Shown here: positions 17,706 to 26,231 of the stretch, in pieces
How positions within the stretch are numbered: the first letter of the stretch is position 1
Layout of the letters: each line of letters opens with the position of its first letter
Assembly: GCF_010731655.1 (NCBI RefSeq)
Contig: NZ_AP022619.1
Span: 372,001-436,000 of the forward strand
Source of the DNA: Mycobacterium paraseoulense
GTDB lineage: Bacteria; Actinomycetota; Actinomycetes; Mycobacteriales; Mycobacteriaceae
DNA: 64,000 bases
Direction: 5' to 3'
Position numbers and translations under genes: made by a program
Notes under the pieces: generated by a model
What the model saw: the letters and a program-made list of their open reading frames with translations, nothing else
What the model was told of the DNA's origin: nothing
The model's database searches: none

Positions 17706-18368
17706 TCAGCGTCGGCGCTCGCGAAGGTAGGTCGGCATAGGAGTACCGGAAGCCAGATCTCCGGCCGGCACCGGCGCCCCTGCCGTCACGCTGACCGGCA
17801 CCACGCCCGCCCAGTGCGGCAGCGCGCAATCCTCCGGATCGTCCACCGGGTCGCCGGTGCGCACCTTCGCCGACACTTCCACAAGGTCGAGCGCGAGAAC
17901 GCCGGTGGCGGCCAGCTCGCGCGGGTTCGGGGGCCGGCAGTCCGCGGCCCGGCCGGGCGCCAGGTGATCGAGCAGGCCGGCGAGGGCCCGCAGTTTCTCC
18001 GCCCCGTCGTCGACCACGCGCGCGTCGCCCAGCACGACCACCGAGCGAAAGTTCACCGAATGGTGCATCGCGGCGCGCGCCAGTACCAGCCCGTCGACCA
18101 GGGTGACGGTGACACACACCGGCAGGCCCGACGGCGCCGCCGCGGCCGCGAGCAGGGGGCCGCTGCCGGTGGAACCGTGCAGATAGAGCGTCTCGCCGAG
18201 GCGGGCATGGGTGGTCGGCAGCACGACCGGGCGGCCGGCGCTGAGGTAGCCCAGGTGGCAGATCGTCGATTCGTCCAGGATCTGGTGGACGGTCTCGCGG
18301 TCGTAGCGTGCGCGCTCCCGGTAGCGCGTGGGCGTCGTGCGCGCAGTCCGCCGGTATTCGGTATCCAT
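17706..18368 (-). CDS. pyridoxamine 5'-phosphate oxidase-like flavoprotein
   Basis: 220-residue split-barrel protein. The segment TICHLGYLSAGRPVVLPTTHARLGE, then LYLHGSTGSG and the HHSVNFRSVVVLG block, matches the flavin-binding PNPOx-like family often annotated as nitroimidazole resistance NimA-like. The GTG/ATG choice: ATG at 18368 begins just upstream of the RYRERARYDRETVHQIL helix. It is divergent from a MocR regulator with only 26 bases between them, a pairing that suggests the regulator controls it. Substrate unknown; involvement in vitamin B6 handling is inference. Confidence 0.8.
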   Translation of the reverse strand: MDTEYRRTARTTPTRYRERARYDRETVHQILDESTICHLGYLSAGRPVVLPTTHARLGETLYLHGSTGSGPLLAAAAAPSGLPVCVTVTLVDGLVLARAAMHHSVNFRSVVVLGDARVVDDGAEKLRALAGLLDHLAPGRAADCRPPNPRELAATGVLALDLVEVSAKVRTGDPVDDPEDCALPHWAGVVPVSVTAGAPVPAGDLASGTPMPTYLRERRR

Positions 18369-18394
18369 GGCGTTATCTCTCGTTCTAGTACATA

Positions 18395-19732
18395 ATGTAT
18401 GACGTGCCAGTACAAAGCAGCATAACCGGGAAGGGCGCGGAGTCCATAGCCGCCAGCATCGAAGAGGCCATTTCGGCCGGCTCACTGGCGCCGGGGGACG
18501 CGCTGCCGCCCGTCCGGGAGCTGGCCGCGCAGCTCGGCGTGAACGCCAACACCGCCGCCGCGGCCTACCGCCTGCTGCGCCAGCGCGGCGCCGTGGAAAC
18601 CGCGGGCCGCCGAGGCACCCGCGTGCGGCACCGCCCGGCGACCACGCCCCGGTCCCTCCTCGCGCTCGACATCCCCGCCGGGGTGCGCGACCTGTCGACC
18701 GGCAATCCGGACCCGGCCCTGCTGCCCCTCGCGGGTGCCACCCTGCCCGGTCCGGTGCGGGGTCGCCCGGTGCTGTACGGGGAACCGGCCATGTCGTCGG
18801 TCTTGGCCGAGTTCGCCCGGACGGCGTTATCCGGTGACGGGATCCCGGCCGATCATCTCGCGGTGACCAGCGGAGCGCTCGATGGCATCGAGCGCGTCCT
18901 GAACGCGCATCTTCGGCCCGGCGACCGGATTGCCGTCGAGGACCCGGGCTGGGCCAACCTGCTCGATTTGCTTGCCGCCCTTGGCCTTTCGGTCGAGCCC
19001 GTCCGGGTCGACGACGACGGGCCGCTGCCTACCGACCTGGCGCGGGCGTTGGGGCGCGGGGTGCGCGGGCTCATCGTCACCAATCGTGCCCAAAACCCAA
19101 CGGGCGCGGCACTATCGGCTGAGCGCGCCGATGCGCTTCAGCGGCTGCTGGCGCCCCGCGCCGAGGACCTGCTGCTCATCGAAGACGATCACTGCGCGGG
19201 CATTTCCGGCGCGCCGCTGCACACCCTGGCCGGCGCGACCCGGCATTGGGCGTTCGTGCGGTCGGCGTCGAAGGCTTACGGCCCCGACCTGCGCGTGGCC
19301 GTGCTCGCCGGCGACCATCGCACCATCGAGCGCGTGCGCGGCCGCCTGCGGCTCGGCCCGGGCTGGGTGAGCCACCTGCTGCAGGACCTGGCCGTCAGCC
19401 TGTGGTCGGACCATGCGGCCGTGCGGCTGGTCGGGACGGCCGAGCGCCAGTACGCCGAAACCCGCCGCGGGCTGTCCGCCGCCCTGGCGGATCGTGCCGT
19501 CGCCGCGCACGCGCGCTCCGGGCTCAACGTATGGATTCCGGTGCCGGACGAGACGGTCGCGATCACCCGGTTGCTGCGCGCGGGCTGGGCCGCGGCGCCC
19601 GGCACGCGGTACCGGATCGGCACCCCGCCCGGCATCCGCGTCACCGTCGCCGACGTGACGGCCGACGAAATCGACCCCCTGGCCGACGCGATCGCCGAGG
19701 CGGTGCACGGCCCGGGCCGCCTCAGCGTCTAA
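18395..19732 (+). CDS. MocR-type (GntR/aminotransferase-fold) transcriptional regulator
   Basis: 445-residue fusion of a GntR winged HTH (about 10-75: SLAPGDALPPVRELAAQLGVNANTAAAAYRLLRQ) and a class I aminotransferase-like domain (about 90-440). The PLP lysine is present as K293 in SASKAYGPDL, and the NRAQNPTG and IEDDHCAG motifs align with cofactor-binding positions. Family knowledge: MocR proteins sense PLP or amino-acid/amine ligands and often regulate a divergent neighbour. A GTG at 18404 is an alternative leaderless start, because CATAAT at 18391-18396 could be its -10. The 18386-18412 stretch holds the dyad TACAT-a-ATGTA and flanking AGTACA elements. Confidence 0.87.
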   Translation: MYDVPVQSSITGKGAESIAASIEEAISAGSLAPGDALPPVRELAAQLGVNANTAAAAYRLLRQRGAVETAGRRGTRVRHRPATTPRSLLALDIPAGVRDLSTGNPDPALLPLAGATLPGPVRGRPVLYGEPAMSSVLAEFARTALSGDGIPADHLAVTSGALDGIERVLNAHLRPGDRIAVEDPGWANLLDLLAALGLSVEPVRVDDDGPLPTDLARALGRGVRGLIVTNRAQNPTGAALSAERADALQRLLAPRAEDLLLIEDDHCAGISGAPLHTLAGATRHWAFVRSASKAYGPDLRVAVLAGDHRTIERVRGRLRLGPGWVSHLLQDLAVSLWSDHAAVRLVGTAERQYAETRRGLSAALADRAVAAHARSGLNVWIPVPDETVAITRLLRAGWAAAPGTRYRIGTPPGIRVTVADVTADEIDPLADAIAEAVHGPGRLSV

Positions 19733-19887
19733 CCGCCTTCGGTGCGATCGTTTCCCAGGCCGGGGCCCGTCCACAACAGCACCACGCTGCGGTCCGGAGG
19801 CGTCTCCTCGGGTTCGGCGGGCGGAGCCGCCAGCGGCTCCCTCTTCCTCAGCAAGCCGATACACCGGCCGAATGCGGATCGATTCAT
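19729..19887 (-). CDS. candidate small ORF, 52 residues, no known family
   Basis: Unrecognised short frame downstream of treZ on the same strand. It has a basic start (MNRSAFGRC, then LLRKRE), a proline/glutamate-rich middle (PPAEPEETPPD) and a hydrophobic-aromatic end (SVVLLWTGPGLG). About 78% of third codon positions are G or C, like neighbouring genes. Its stop overlaps the convergent MocR stop by four bases, a common arrangement for real genes. No good ribosome site is visible, and homologues cannot be checked here. Confidence 0.35.
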   Translation of the reverse strand: MNRSAFGRCIGLLRKREPLAAPPAEPEETPPDRSVVLLWTGPGLGNDRTEGG

Positions 19888-19955
19888 GGGCGAATCATCG
19901 GCGGTTGCCCGCGCGGCCGCTCACCGTTATCCACAGCCCCTGATGCGGCGCGAGG

Positions 19956-21698
19956 TTACGTCTGCTCGCGCACCGACAGGATGGCGAACGAATGGCCCTG
20001 AAGCACCGTGTGGTCGACGTCGACCGCGGGCTCACCCCAGGCCAGGACCACGTCGCCGGCGATCGGCACCTTCACCGGCTCGGTGTCGAGGTTGCACACG
20101 ATGCGCAACCGGCCGCGCGACACGCTGATCCAGTGTTGCTCCTCGTCGTAGTCGACGGCGAGGTGCTGCAGCCACGGGTCAGCCAGGTCGGGGTCGCCGT
20201 GCCGCAGCGCGATCAGGTCGCGGTAGAGCCGGTGTACCCGGCCGTGTTCGCCGGAGTCGACCTCGTCCCACTTGAGCTTCGAGCGCTGGAAGGTCTGCGG
20301 GTCCTGGGGGTCGGGGATCTCGTCGGCATCCCAGCCGTGTTCGGCGAACTCGGCCTTGCGTCCCTCCGCGGTGGCCCTGGCCAGCTCCGGCTCGGGATGC
20401 GAGCTGAAGAACTGGAACGGGGTCGAGGCCGCATACTCCTCACCCATGAAAAGCATCGCGGTGAAGGGCGTCGCGAGCGCGAGCGCGGCCTTGATCGCCA
20501 GCTGGCCGCCGGTCAGGTTCTGCGAGGGGCGGTCCCCGAGAGCGCGGTTGCCGACCTGGTCGTGGGTGCAGGTGTATGCGACCAGGCGGGTGCCGGGAAC
20601 CCCCGACCCCGCCCTGGTGTCCAACGGCCGCCCGTGGCGGCGGCGCCGAAACGACGAATACGTGGCCGCGTGAAAGTAGCCGTGGCGCAGCGTCTGCGCC
20701 AGCGCAGCCAGCGAACCGAAGTCCGCGTAGTAACCCTGGCGCTCGCCGGACACCGCGGTGTGGATGGCGTGGTGAATGTCGTCGGCCCACTGCGCCGTGA
20801 GCCCGTAGCCGCCCCGCTCGCGCGGGGTGATGAGCCGCGGGTCGTTGAGATCGCTCTCGGCGATCAGCGACAGTGGACGGCCCAACCGCTCTGAGAGCCA
20901 ATCCGTTTCGGTCGCGAGCTCCTCGAGGATGTGGATGGCGGTGGTGTCGACCAGGGCGTGGACGGCGTCCAGGCGCAGCCCGTCGGCGTGGAAGTCGCGC
21001 ATCCAGCGCAGCGCGCACCCGATGATGTAGCGGCGCACCTCGTCGGAGTCGGCGTCGGCGATGTTGATGCCCTCCCCCCACGGGTTGCTCGCCGACGACA
21101 GGTAGGGACCGAACTTCGGCAGGTAATTGCCCGACGGGCCGAGGTGGTTGAACACCGCGTCGACCAGCACGCCCAGCCCCCGCGCGTGGCAGGCGTCGAC
21201 GAACCGGACCAAGCCGTCGGGGCCGCCGTAGGGTTCGTGGACGCTATACCAGAGCACGCCGTCGTATCCCCAACCATGTATTCCCGCAAAGGAATTCACC
21301 GGCATCAGCTCGACGAAGTCGACGCCGAGGTCCACCAGGTAGTCCAGCTTGTCGATCGCGGAATCGAAGGTGCCGGCGTCGGTGAAAGTGCCCAGGTGCA
21401 TCTCGTAGATCACCGCGCCCTCGACCGGCCGGCCCTGCCAGTCGCCGTCGGTCCACGTCGCGCCGGCCGGGTCCCACAGCTGCGAGCGAGCGTGCACGCC
21501 GTCGGGCTGCCGGGGTGAGCGCGGGTCGGGCAGCACCGTGGGATCGTCGTCGAGCAAGAACCCGTACCGGGCGTCCGGCGCCGCGTCGATCCTCGCGTGC
21601 CACCAGCCGTCTTCGGACCGCGTCAGCGCGTGCACGTTGCCCTCGACGTCGAGCCGGACCGACTCCGGCTTGGGTGCCCACACCCGGAATTCAGTCAT
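19956..21698 (-). CDS. treZ: malto-oligosyltrehalose trehalohydrolase
   Basis: 580-residue GH13 enzyme that releases trehalose from malto-oligosyltrehalose, the last step of the TreX-TreY-TreZ route from glycogen. The N-terminal carbohydrate-binding fold begins TEFRVWAPKPESVRLDVEG. In the barrel, the nucleophile lies in GLRLDAVHAL, the acid/base in SLIAESDLNDP, and the third acid in YTCTHDQVGNR. The ATG at 21698 overlaps the end of treY by eight bases, so translation is coupled. Length equals the M. tuberculosis protein. Confidence 0.96.
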   Translation of the reverse strand: MTEFRVWAPKPESVRLDVEGNVHALTRSEDGWWHARIDAAPDARYGFLLDDDPTVLPDPRSPRQPDGVHARSQLWDPAGATWTDGDWQGRPVEGAVIYEMHLGTFTDAGTFDSAIDKLDYLVDLGVDFVELMPVNSFAGIHGWGYDGVLWYSVHEPYGGPDGLVRFVDACHARGLGVLVDAVFNHLGPSGNYLPKFGPYLSSASNPWGEGINIADADSDEVRRYIIGCALRWMRDFHADGLRLDAVHALVDTTAIHILEELATETDWLSERLGRPLSLIAESDLNDPRLITPRERGGYGLTAQWADDIHHAIHTAVSGERQGYYADFGSLAALAQTLRHGYFHAATYSSFRRRRHGRPLDTRAGSGVPGTRLVAYTCTHDQVGNRALGDRPSQNLTGGQLAIKAALALATPFTAMLFMGEEYAASTPFQFFSSHPEPELARATAEGRKAEFAEHGWDADEIPDPQDPQTFQRSKLKWDEVDSGEHGRVHRLYRDLIALRHGDPDLADPWLQHLAVDYDEEQHWISVSRGRLRIVCNLDTEPVKVPIAGDVVLAWGEPAVDVDHTVLQGHSFAILSVREQT

Positions 21699-23991
21699 GG
21701 TGGCGCTCCAGCAGCACGACGGGCAGTTCGGCGAACAACTGGGCCGTCGAGGTTGGCCCGTCGGCGACGGCCCCGGTGAGGGCGTCTTTCCAGGTGCCCT
21801 CCGGCAGCGCCAGCACCGTGTTGCCCCAACCGGTTTCGGCAAGCCGCACCGTCCAGCGGGTCACCGCGACCACGATGTCGTCGCCGCGGCGGAAGGCCAG
21901 GACGTGATCGCTCGCGTCGCCGTTGGCCAGCACGGGAAGGTAGTCCCCGTGCAGGAAGCTGTCCGGGTGGGCGCGACGCACCCGGAGCGCCGTCGTGACG
22001 ACCCGAATCTTGGGGTGCTGCAACGCTTTCAGCGCGTCGCGCCGGGCCGCATAGTCGACGGGCCTGCGGTTGTCCGGATCGACGAGGCTGTCGTCCCACA
22101 GTTCCGTGCCTTGGTAGACGTCCGGTATCCCGGGCACCGTCAGGGCCAGCAGCTTCTGGCCGAGCGCGTCGCTGGCGGCGTGCGGGTTGAGCTGGGCGAC
22201 GAGTTCGGTCAGCTGGCCCGCCACCGGGCCGTCGCACACCTTGTCCAGCCACCGATGTACCGCGTCCTCGAATTCGGCGTCCGGATCGTTCCACGAGGTA
22301 TGCCAGGCCGCTTCCCGGATGGCTTTCTCGGCGTAGCCGTGCAGCCGTTCGCGCAGCTCGGCGCTGACCTCGCCGCTGACCGGCCACACGCCGAAGATGT
22401 TCTGCCACAAAAACTGTCCGGTCGCCGGGTCGGGCGAAGCCGCGTCGACCTCCCAGCGGCCGACGAACTCGGCCCACAGCGACGGGACCTGCGAGAGCAC
22501 CCCGATCCGGGCCCGCACGTCCTCGCCGCGCTTGGTGTCGTGCGTGGTCAGCGTCGTCATGGTCTGCGGCCACAGCCGGGCACGCGCGGCGGCGCTGTGA
22601 TGGAACTCCGCCGCTCCGACACCGAAACGGTGCGGTTCACCGCCCACCTCGTTGAGCGACACCAGCCGGGCATCACGGTAGAAGTAGCAGTCCTCGACGG
22701 ATTTGGCGGTGACGGCGCCGCAGAGCTGCTGCAGCCGGGTGGCCGGCTCGCCGCCCCGGGCCAGCGCCGCGGCGATCACCTGCAGGGCGGGTCCCAATTC
22801 CGGTGACTGTGCCTGGGTTTCGGCCATCGCGGTCGGCATGATCGCCGACAGGCCCGGATAGTCGCAGCGGTAGACGCCGATATGGGTGAGCAGCGCGGCC
22901 ACCGCGTCGGGCACCTGTGGGTGATCGGCGCCGGCCGCCGCCACGATGCTGCGGCGCAGCCGGCGCAGTTCGCTTGCCAACGTGTCGGTGGCCGCGCGGA
23001 CCTTGAGTTCCGCCAACATCTCCGGTGTCGCGCCGTAGTCCAGCCCCGCCGACCTCACGAGCTCGGTGAGCGCGGGCGCGCCGCTCGGGTCGACGAAGAC
23101 GCCGCCGATCTCGCGCAGTACGTCGTAGCCGGTCGTGCCGCCGATGGGCAGGGTGGGTTCGAGTGCCTCGTCGACCGCGAGAATCTTCTCGATCACGATC
23201 CAGGTTTGCGGCCCAACCGATTCGCGCAGCCACGCCAGGTAGCCGCACGGGTCGGACAACCCGTCGGGGTGGTCGATGCGCACGCCGTCGACGAGTCCCT
23301 CGGCGGCCCAGCGGGCGACCTCGGCGTGGGTGGTGTCGAATACCGCGCGGTCTTCCTGGCGCAGCCCGGCCAGGGAGGTGATGGAGAAGAAGCGGCGGTA
23401 GCCGCACAGGCCGTTGCGCCAGCCCACCAGCCGGTAGTGCTGGCGGTCGTGAACCTCGGGTCCGGAGCCCCCGGCGGTACCGGGTGCGATGGGCAGGGCC
23501 AGGTCACCCAGCCGCAGCAGCTCCCCGTCCACCTTGAGGTCGGCGGCGTCGTCGTCGGAACCCAGAATGGGCAGCACGATGCGGCCGTCGTCGTCGAGAT
23601 CCCAGTCGATATCGAAATACGTTGCGTAGTCCGAGGACCGGCCGTGCGTCAGCACGTCCCACCACCACGCGTTCTGCTGGGGCTGGTCGATCCCCACGTG
23701 ATTTGGCACGATGTCGACGATCAGGCCGATGCCGCGCTCCCGCGCCGCCGCCGACAGCCGCGCCAGCCCCGCGGGGCCGCCGAGCTCGGGGGAGACCGTA
23801 GTCGGGTCGGTGACGTCGTAGCCGTGGTTGGACCCGGTGGCCGCGGTCATGATCGGGGACAAGTACAGGTGCGACACCCCGAGTTCGTCCAGGTAGTCCA
23901 GCAGGTTTTCCGCGTCGGCGAAGGTGAACGCGAACCCGCTGGCCTCACCACGCAGCTGCAGCCGGTAGGTCGACAGTATGGGAAAAGCCAT
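21691..23991 (-). CDS. treY: malto-oligosyltrehalose synthase
   Basis: 766-residue GH13 enzyme that isomerises the reducing-end alpha-1,4 linkage of maltodextrins to the alpha-1,1 trehalose linkage. The start ILSTYRLQLRGEASGFAF and the block LGVSHLYLSPIMTAATGSNHGYDV are diagnostic. Catalytic segments DGVRIDHPDGL (nucleophile) and TWIVIEKIL (acid/base) are present. It lies 3 bases after treX and overlaps treZ by eight bases, forming one operon that makes trehalose from glycogen-derived glucans. Confidence 0.96.
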   Translation of the reverse strand: MAFPILSTYRLQLRGEASGFAFTFADAENLLDYLDELGVSHLYLSPIMTAATGSNHGYDVTDPTTVSPELGGPAGLARLSAAARERGIGLIVDIVPNHVGIDQPQQNAWWWDVLTHGRSSDYATYFDIDWDLDDDGRIVLPILGSDDDAADLKVDGELLRLGDLALPIAPGTAGGSGPEVHDRQHYRLVGWRNGLCGYRRFFSITSLAGLRQEDRAVFDTTHAEVARWAAEGLVDGVRIDHPDGLSDPCGYLAWLRESVGPQTWIVIEKILAVDEALEPTLPIGGTTGYDVLREIGGVFVDPSGAPALTELVRSAGLDYGATPEMLAELKVRAATDTLASELRRLRRSIVAAAGADHPQVPDAVAALLTHIGVYRCDYPGLSAIMPTAMAETQAQSPELGPALQVIAAALARGGEPATRLQQLCGAVTAKSVEDCYFYRDARLVSLNEVGGEPHRFGVGAAEFHHSAAARARLWPQTMTTLTTHDTKRGEDVRARIGVLSQVPSLWAEFVGRWEVDAASPDPATGQFLWQNIFGVWPVSGEVSAELRERLHGYAEKAIREAAWHTSWNDPDAEFEDAVHRWLDKVCDGPVAGQLTELVAQLNPHAASDALGQKLLALTVPGIPDVYQGTELWDDSLVDPDNRRPVDYAARRDALKALQHPKIRVVTTALRVRRAHPDSFLHGDYLPVLANGDASDHVLAFRRGDDIVVAVTRWTVRLAETGWGNTVLALPEGTWKDALTGAVADGPTSTAQLFAELPVVLLERHHD

Positions 23992-23994
23992 GCG

Positions 23995-26193
23995 TCACAT
24001 GGTCTTACGTAATACCAGGAGTGAGCGTGACGGCACCACGATCTGCTCCTCGGCGTTCATCACCTGGTCGGCATCGTCCCTGGCGCCCACCGGATCGTTG
24101 GTGTCCAGTTCCACGGTCCACTCCTGCGCGTATTCGTTGTTCGGCAGCACGAACTCCACCGGTTCTTCACCGGCGTTGAAGCACAACAGGAATGAGTCAT
24201 CGACCACCCGTTCACCGCGTGCATTGGGTGCGGTGATGGCTTCGCCGTTGAGGAACACCGCCACACACTTGTGAATGCTCTCGCCCCAGTCCTCGTGCGT
24301 CATCTCGCGGCTGCTTGGATTCAGCCAGGCGATATCGCGCGCTTCGTCTCCGCTCCGGATCGGCTCACCCTCGAAGAACCGGCGCCGGCGGAACACCGGA
24401 TGGTTCTTGCGCAGCGAGGTCGCCTTGCGCGCGAACGCCAGCAGGTCAGAATTCTTGTCGACCAATGACCAATCCATCCAAGACAATTCGGAGTCCTGGC
24501 AGTACACGTTGTTGTTGCCGTTCTGGGTGCGGCCCAGCTCGTCGCCGTGCGCGATCATCGGCGTGCCCTGACTGAGCATCAGGGTCGCCCAGAAGTTGCG
24601 CATCTGGCGACCGCGCAGCGCCATGATCTCCGGATCGTCGGTGGGGCCCTCGACGCCGCAGTTCCACGAGCGGTTATGGCTTTCGCCGTCCCGGTTGTCT
24701 TCGCCGTTGGCCAGGTTGTGCTTTTCGTTGTAGGAGACCAAGTCGTTGAGCGTGAACCCGTCGTGGGCGGTGACGAAGTTGATGCTGGCGCTCGGGCGTC
24801 GCCCGGTCGCCTCGTACAGGTCCGACGACCCGGTCAGCCGGGACGCGAACTCGCCCAGGGTTGCGGGCTCGCCCCGCCAGTAGTCACGCACAGTATCGCG
24901 ATACTTCCCGTTCCACTCCGTCCACAAACCCGGGAAATTTCCGACCTGGTAGCCGCCCTCGCCGACGTCCCACGGTTCGGCGATCAATTTGACCTGGCTG
25001 ACGATCGGATCTTGCTGCACCAGATCGAAGAACGCGCTCAATCGATCGACGTCGTGCAGCTCGCGGGCGAGCGTAGCGGCCAGGTCGAAGCGGAACCCGT
25101 CGACGTGCATCTCGGTCACCCAGTAGCGCAGCGAGTCCATGATCAGCTGCAGCACGTGCGGGTGGCGGGCGTTGAGGCTGTTGCCCGTGCCGGTGTAGTC
25201 CTTGTACAGACGAAGATCCTCGTCGACGAGGCGGTAGTAGGCGGCGTTGTCGATGCCGCGGAAGTTGATCGTCGGCCCAAGGTGGTTGCCCTCGGCGGTG
25301 TGGTTGTACACCACGTCGAGGATGACCTCGATGCCCGCTTCGTGGAGGGCGCGCACCATGGATTTGAACTCGGCGACGCTGGCGTTGCGGTTGGCCGCGT
25401 ATTGGTTGTGCGGCGCGAAGAACCCGAACGTGTTGTAGCCCCAGTAGTTTCGCAAGCCCAGGTCCAGTAGCCGCGAGTCGTGCATGAACTGGTGCACCGG
25501 CATCAGCTCCAGCGCGGTGACATTCAGCGACTTGAGGTAGTCGATGATCACCGGGTGGGCCAGTCCGGCATAGGTGCCCCGAAGCTCGGCGGGGATGCCC
25601 GGGTGGGTCTGGGTCATGCCCTTCACGTGGGCCTCGTAGATCACCGTCTCGTGGTACGGGGTGAGCGGCGAACGATCCGACCCCCAGTCGAAGAAGGGGT
25701 TGCTCACCACGCTGGTCATGGTGTGGCCCAGCGAGTCGACCATCGGGGGCGTCCCGGGGTCGGCGTCGTCACCGCCGGGGTCGACGGCCTTCATGTCGTA
25801 GGAGAACAGCGCCTGGCCGAAGGTGAAGTCGCCGTGGAAGGCCTTCCCGTACGGGTCGAGCAGAAGCTTGCTCGGATCGCAACGATGACCGGCCGCCGGA
25901 TCGAAGGACCCGTACACCCGGAAGCCGTAGCGCTGGCCCGGGGTGATGTTGGGCAGATAGGCATGCCAGACAAAGCCGTCGACCTCGTCGAGCGGGATAC
26001 GCGTCTCCGCTCCCGCGTCGTCGATCAGGCACAACTCGACCCTCTCGGCGATCTCGGAGAACACCGAGAAGTTGGTTCCCGCGCCGTCATAGGAAGCGCC
26101 GAGTGGGTACGGGTTCCCCGGCCACACCGTGGCGAGCTTCGGCTGTTGATTACTTGTAACGCCTGTTGCTGAAGCGTGATTGTCGGTCGGCAC
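23995..26193 (-). CDS. treX: glycogen debranching enzyme TreX/GlgX
   Basis: 732-residue GH13 isoamylase-type debranching enzyme that cuts alpha-1,6 branches to supply linear glucans to TreY. An N-terminal CBM48-like domain (PYPLGASYDGAGTNFSVFSEIAE) precedes the barrel. The nucleophile is in DGFRFDLAATLARE, the acid/base in KLIAEPWDVGEGG, and the third acid in FVTAHDGFTLNDL. The GTG at 26193 sits 6 bases after a TAAAGT -10 element, consistent with a leaderless transcript. First gene of treX-treY-treZ. Confidence 0.95.
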   Translation of the reverse strand: MPTDNHASATGVTSNQQPKLATVWPGNPYPLGASYDGAGTNFSVFSEIAERVELCLIDDAGAETRIPLDEVDGFVWHAYLPNITPGQRYGFRVYGSFDPAAGHRCDPSKLLLDPYGKAFHGDFTFGQALFSYDMKAVDPGGDDADPGTPPMVDSLGHTMTSVVSNPFFDWGSDRSPLTPYHETVIYEAHVKGMTQTHPGIPAELRGTYAGLAHPVIIDYLKSLNVTALELMPVHQFMHDSRLLDLGLRNYWGYNTFGFFAPHNQYAANRNASVAEFKSMVRALHEAGIEVILDVVYNHTAEGNHLGPTINFRGIDNAAYYRLVDEDLRLYKDYTGTGNSLNARHPHVLQLIMDSLRYWVTEMHVDGFRFDLAATLARELHDVDRLSAFFDLVQQDPIVSQVKLIAEPWDVGEGGYQVGNFPGLWTEWNGKYRDTVRDYWRGEPATLGEFASRLTGSSDLYEATGRRPSASINFVTAHDGFTLNDLVSYNEKHNLANGEDNRDGESHNRSWNCGVEGPTDDPEIMALRGRQMRNFWATLMLSQGTPMIAHGDELGRTQNGNNNVYCQDSELSWMDWSLVDKNSDLLAFARKATSLRKNHPVFRRRRFFEGEPIRSGDEARDIAWLNPSSREMTHEDWGESIHKCVAVFLNGEAITAPNARGERVVDDSFLLCFNAGEEPVEFVLPNNEYAQEWTVELDTNDPVGARDDADQVMNAEEQIVVPSRSLLVLRKTM

Positions 26194-26199
26194 CTCTCG

Positions 26200-26205
26200 A
26201 CTTTA
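26200..26205 (-). promoter_or_regulatory. treX: candidate -10 element of treX
   Basis: On the minus strand TAAAGT (TANNNT pattern) ends 6 bases before the treX GTG, predicting a leaderless mRNA. It lies within a small dyad CGACT-AA-AGTCG (26199-26210 region). Confidence 0.45.
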
Positions 26206-26231
26206 GTCGGGGCCAGGGGCGTGGGGCGCGT

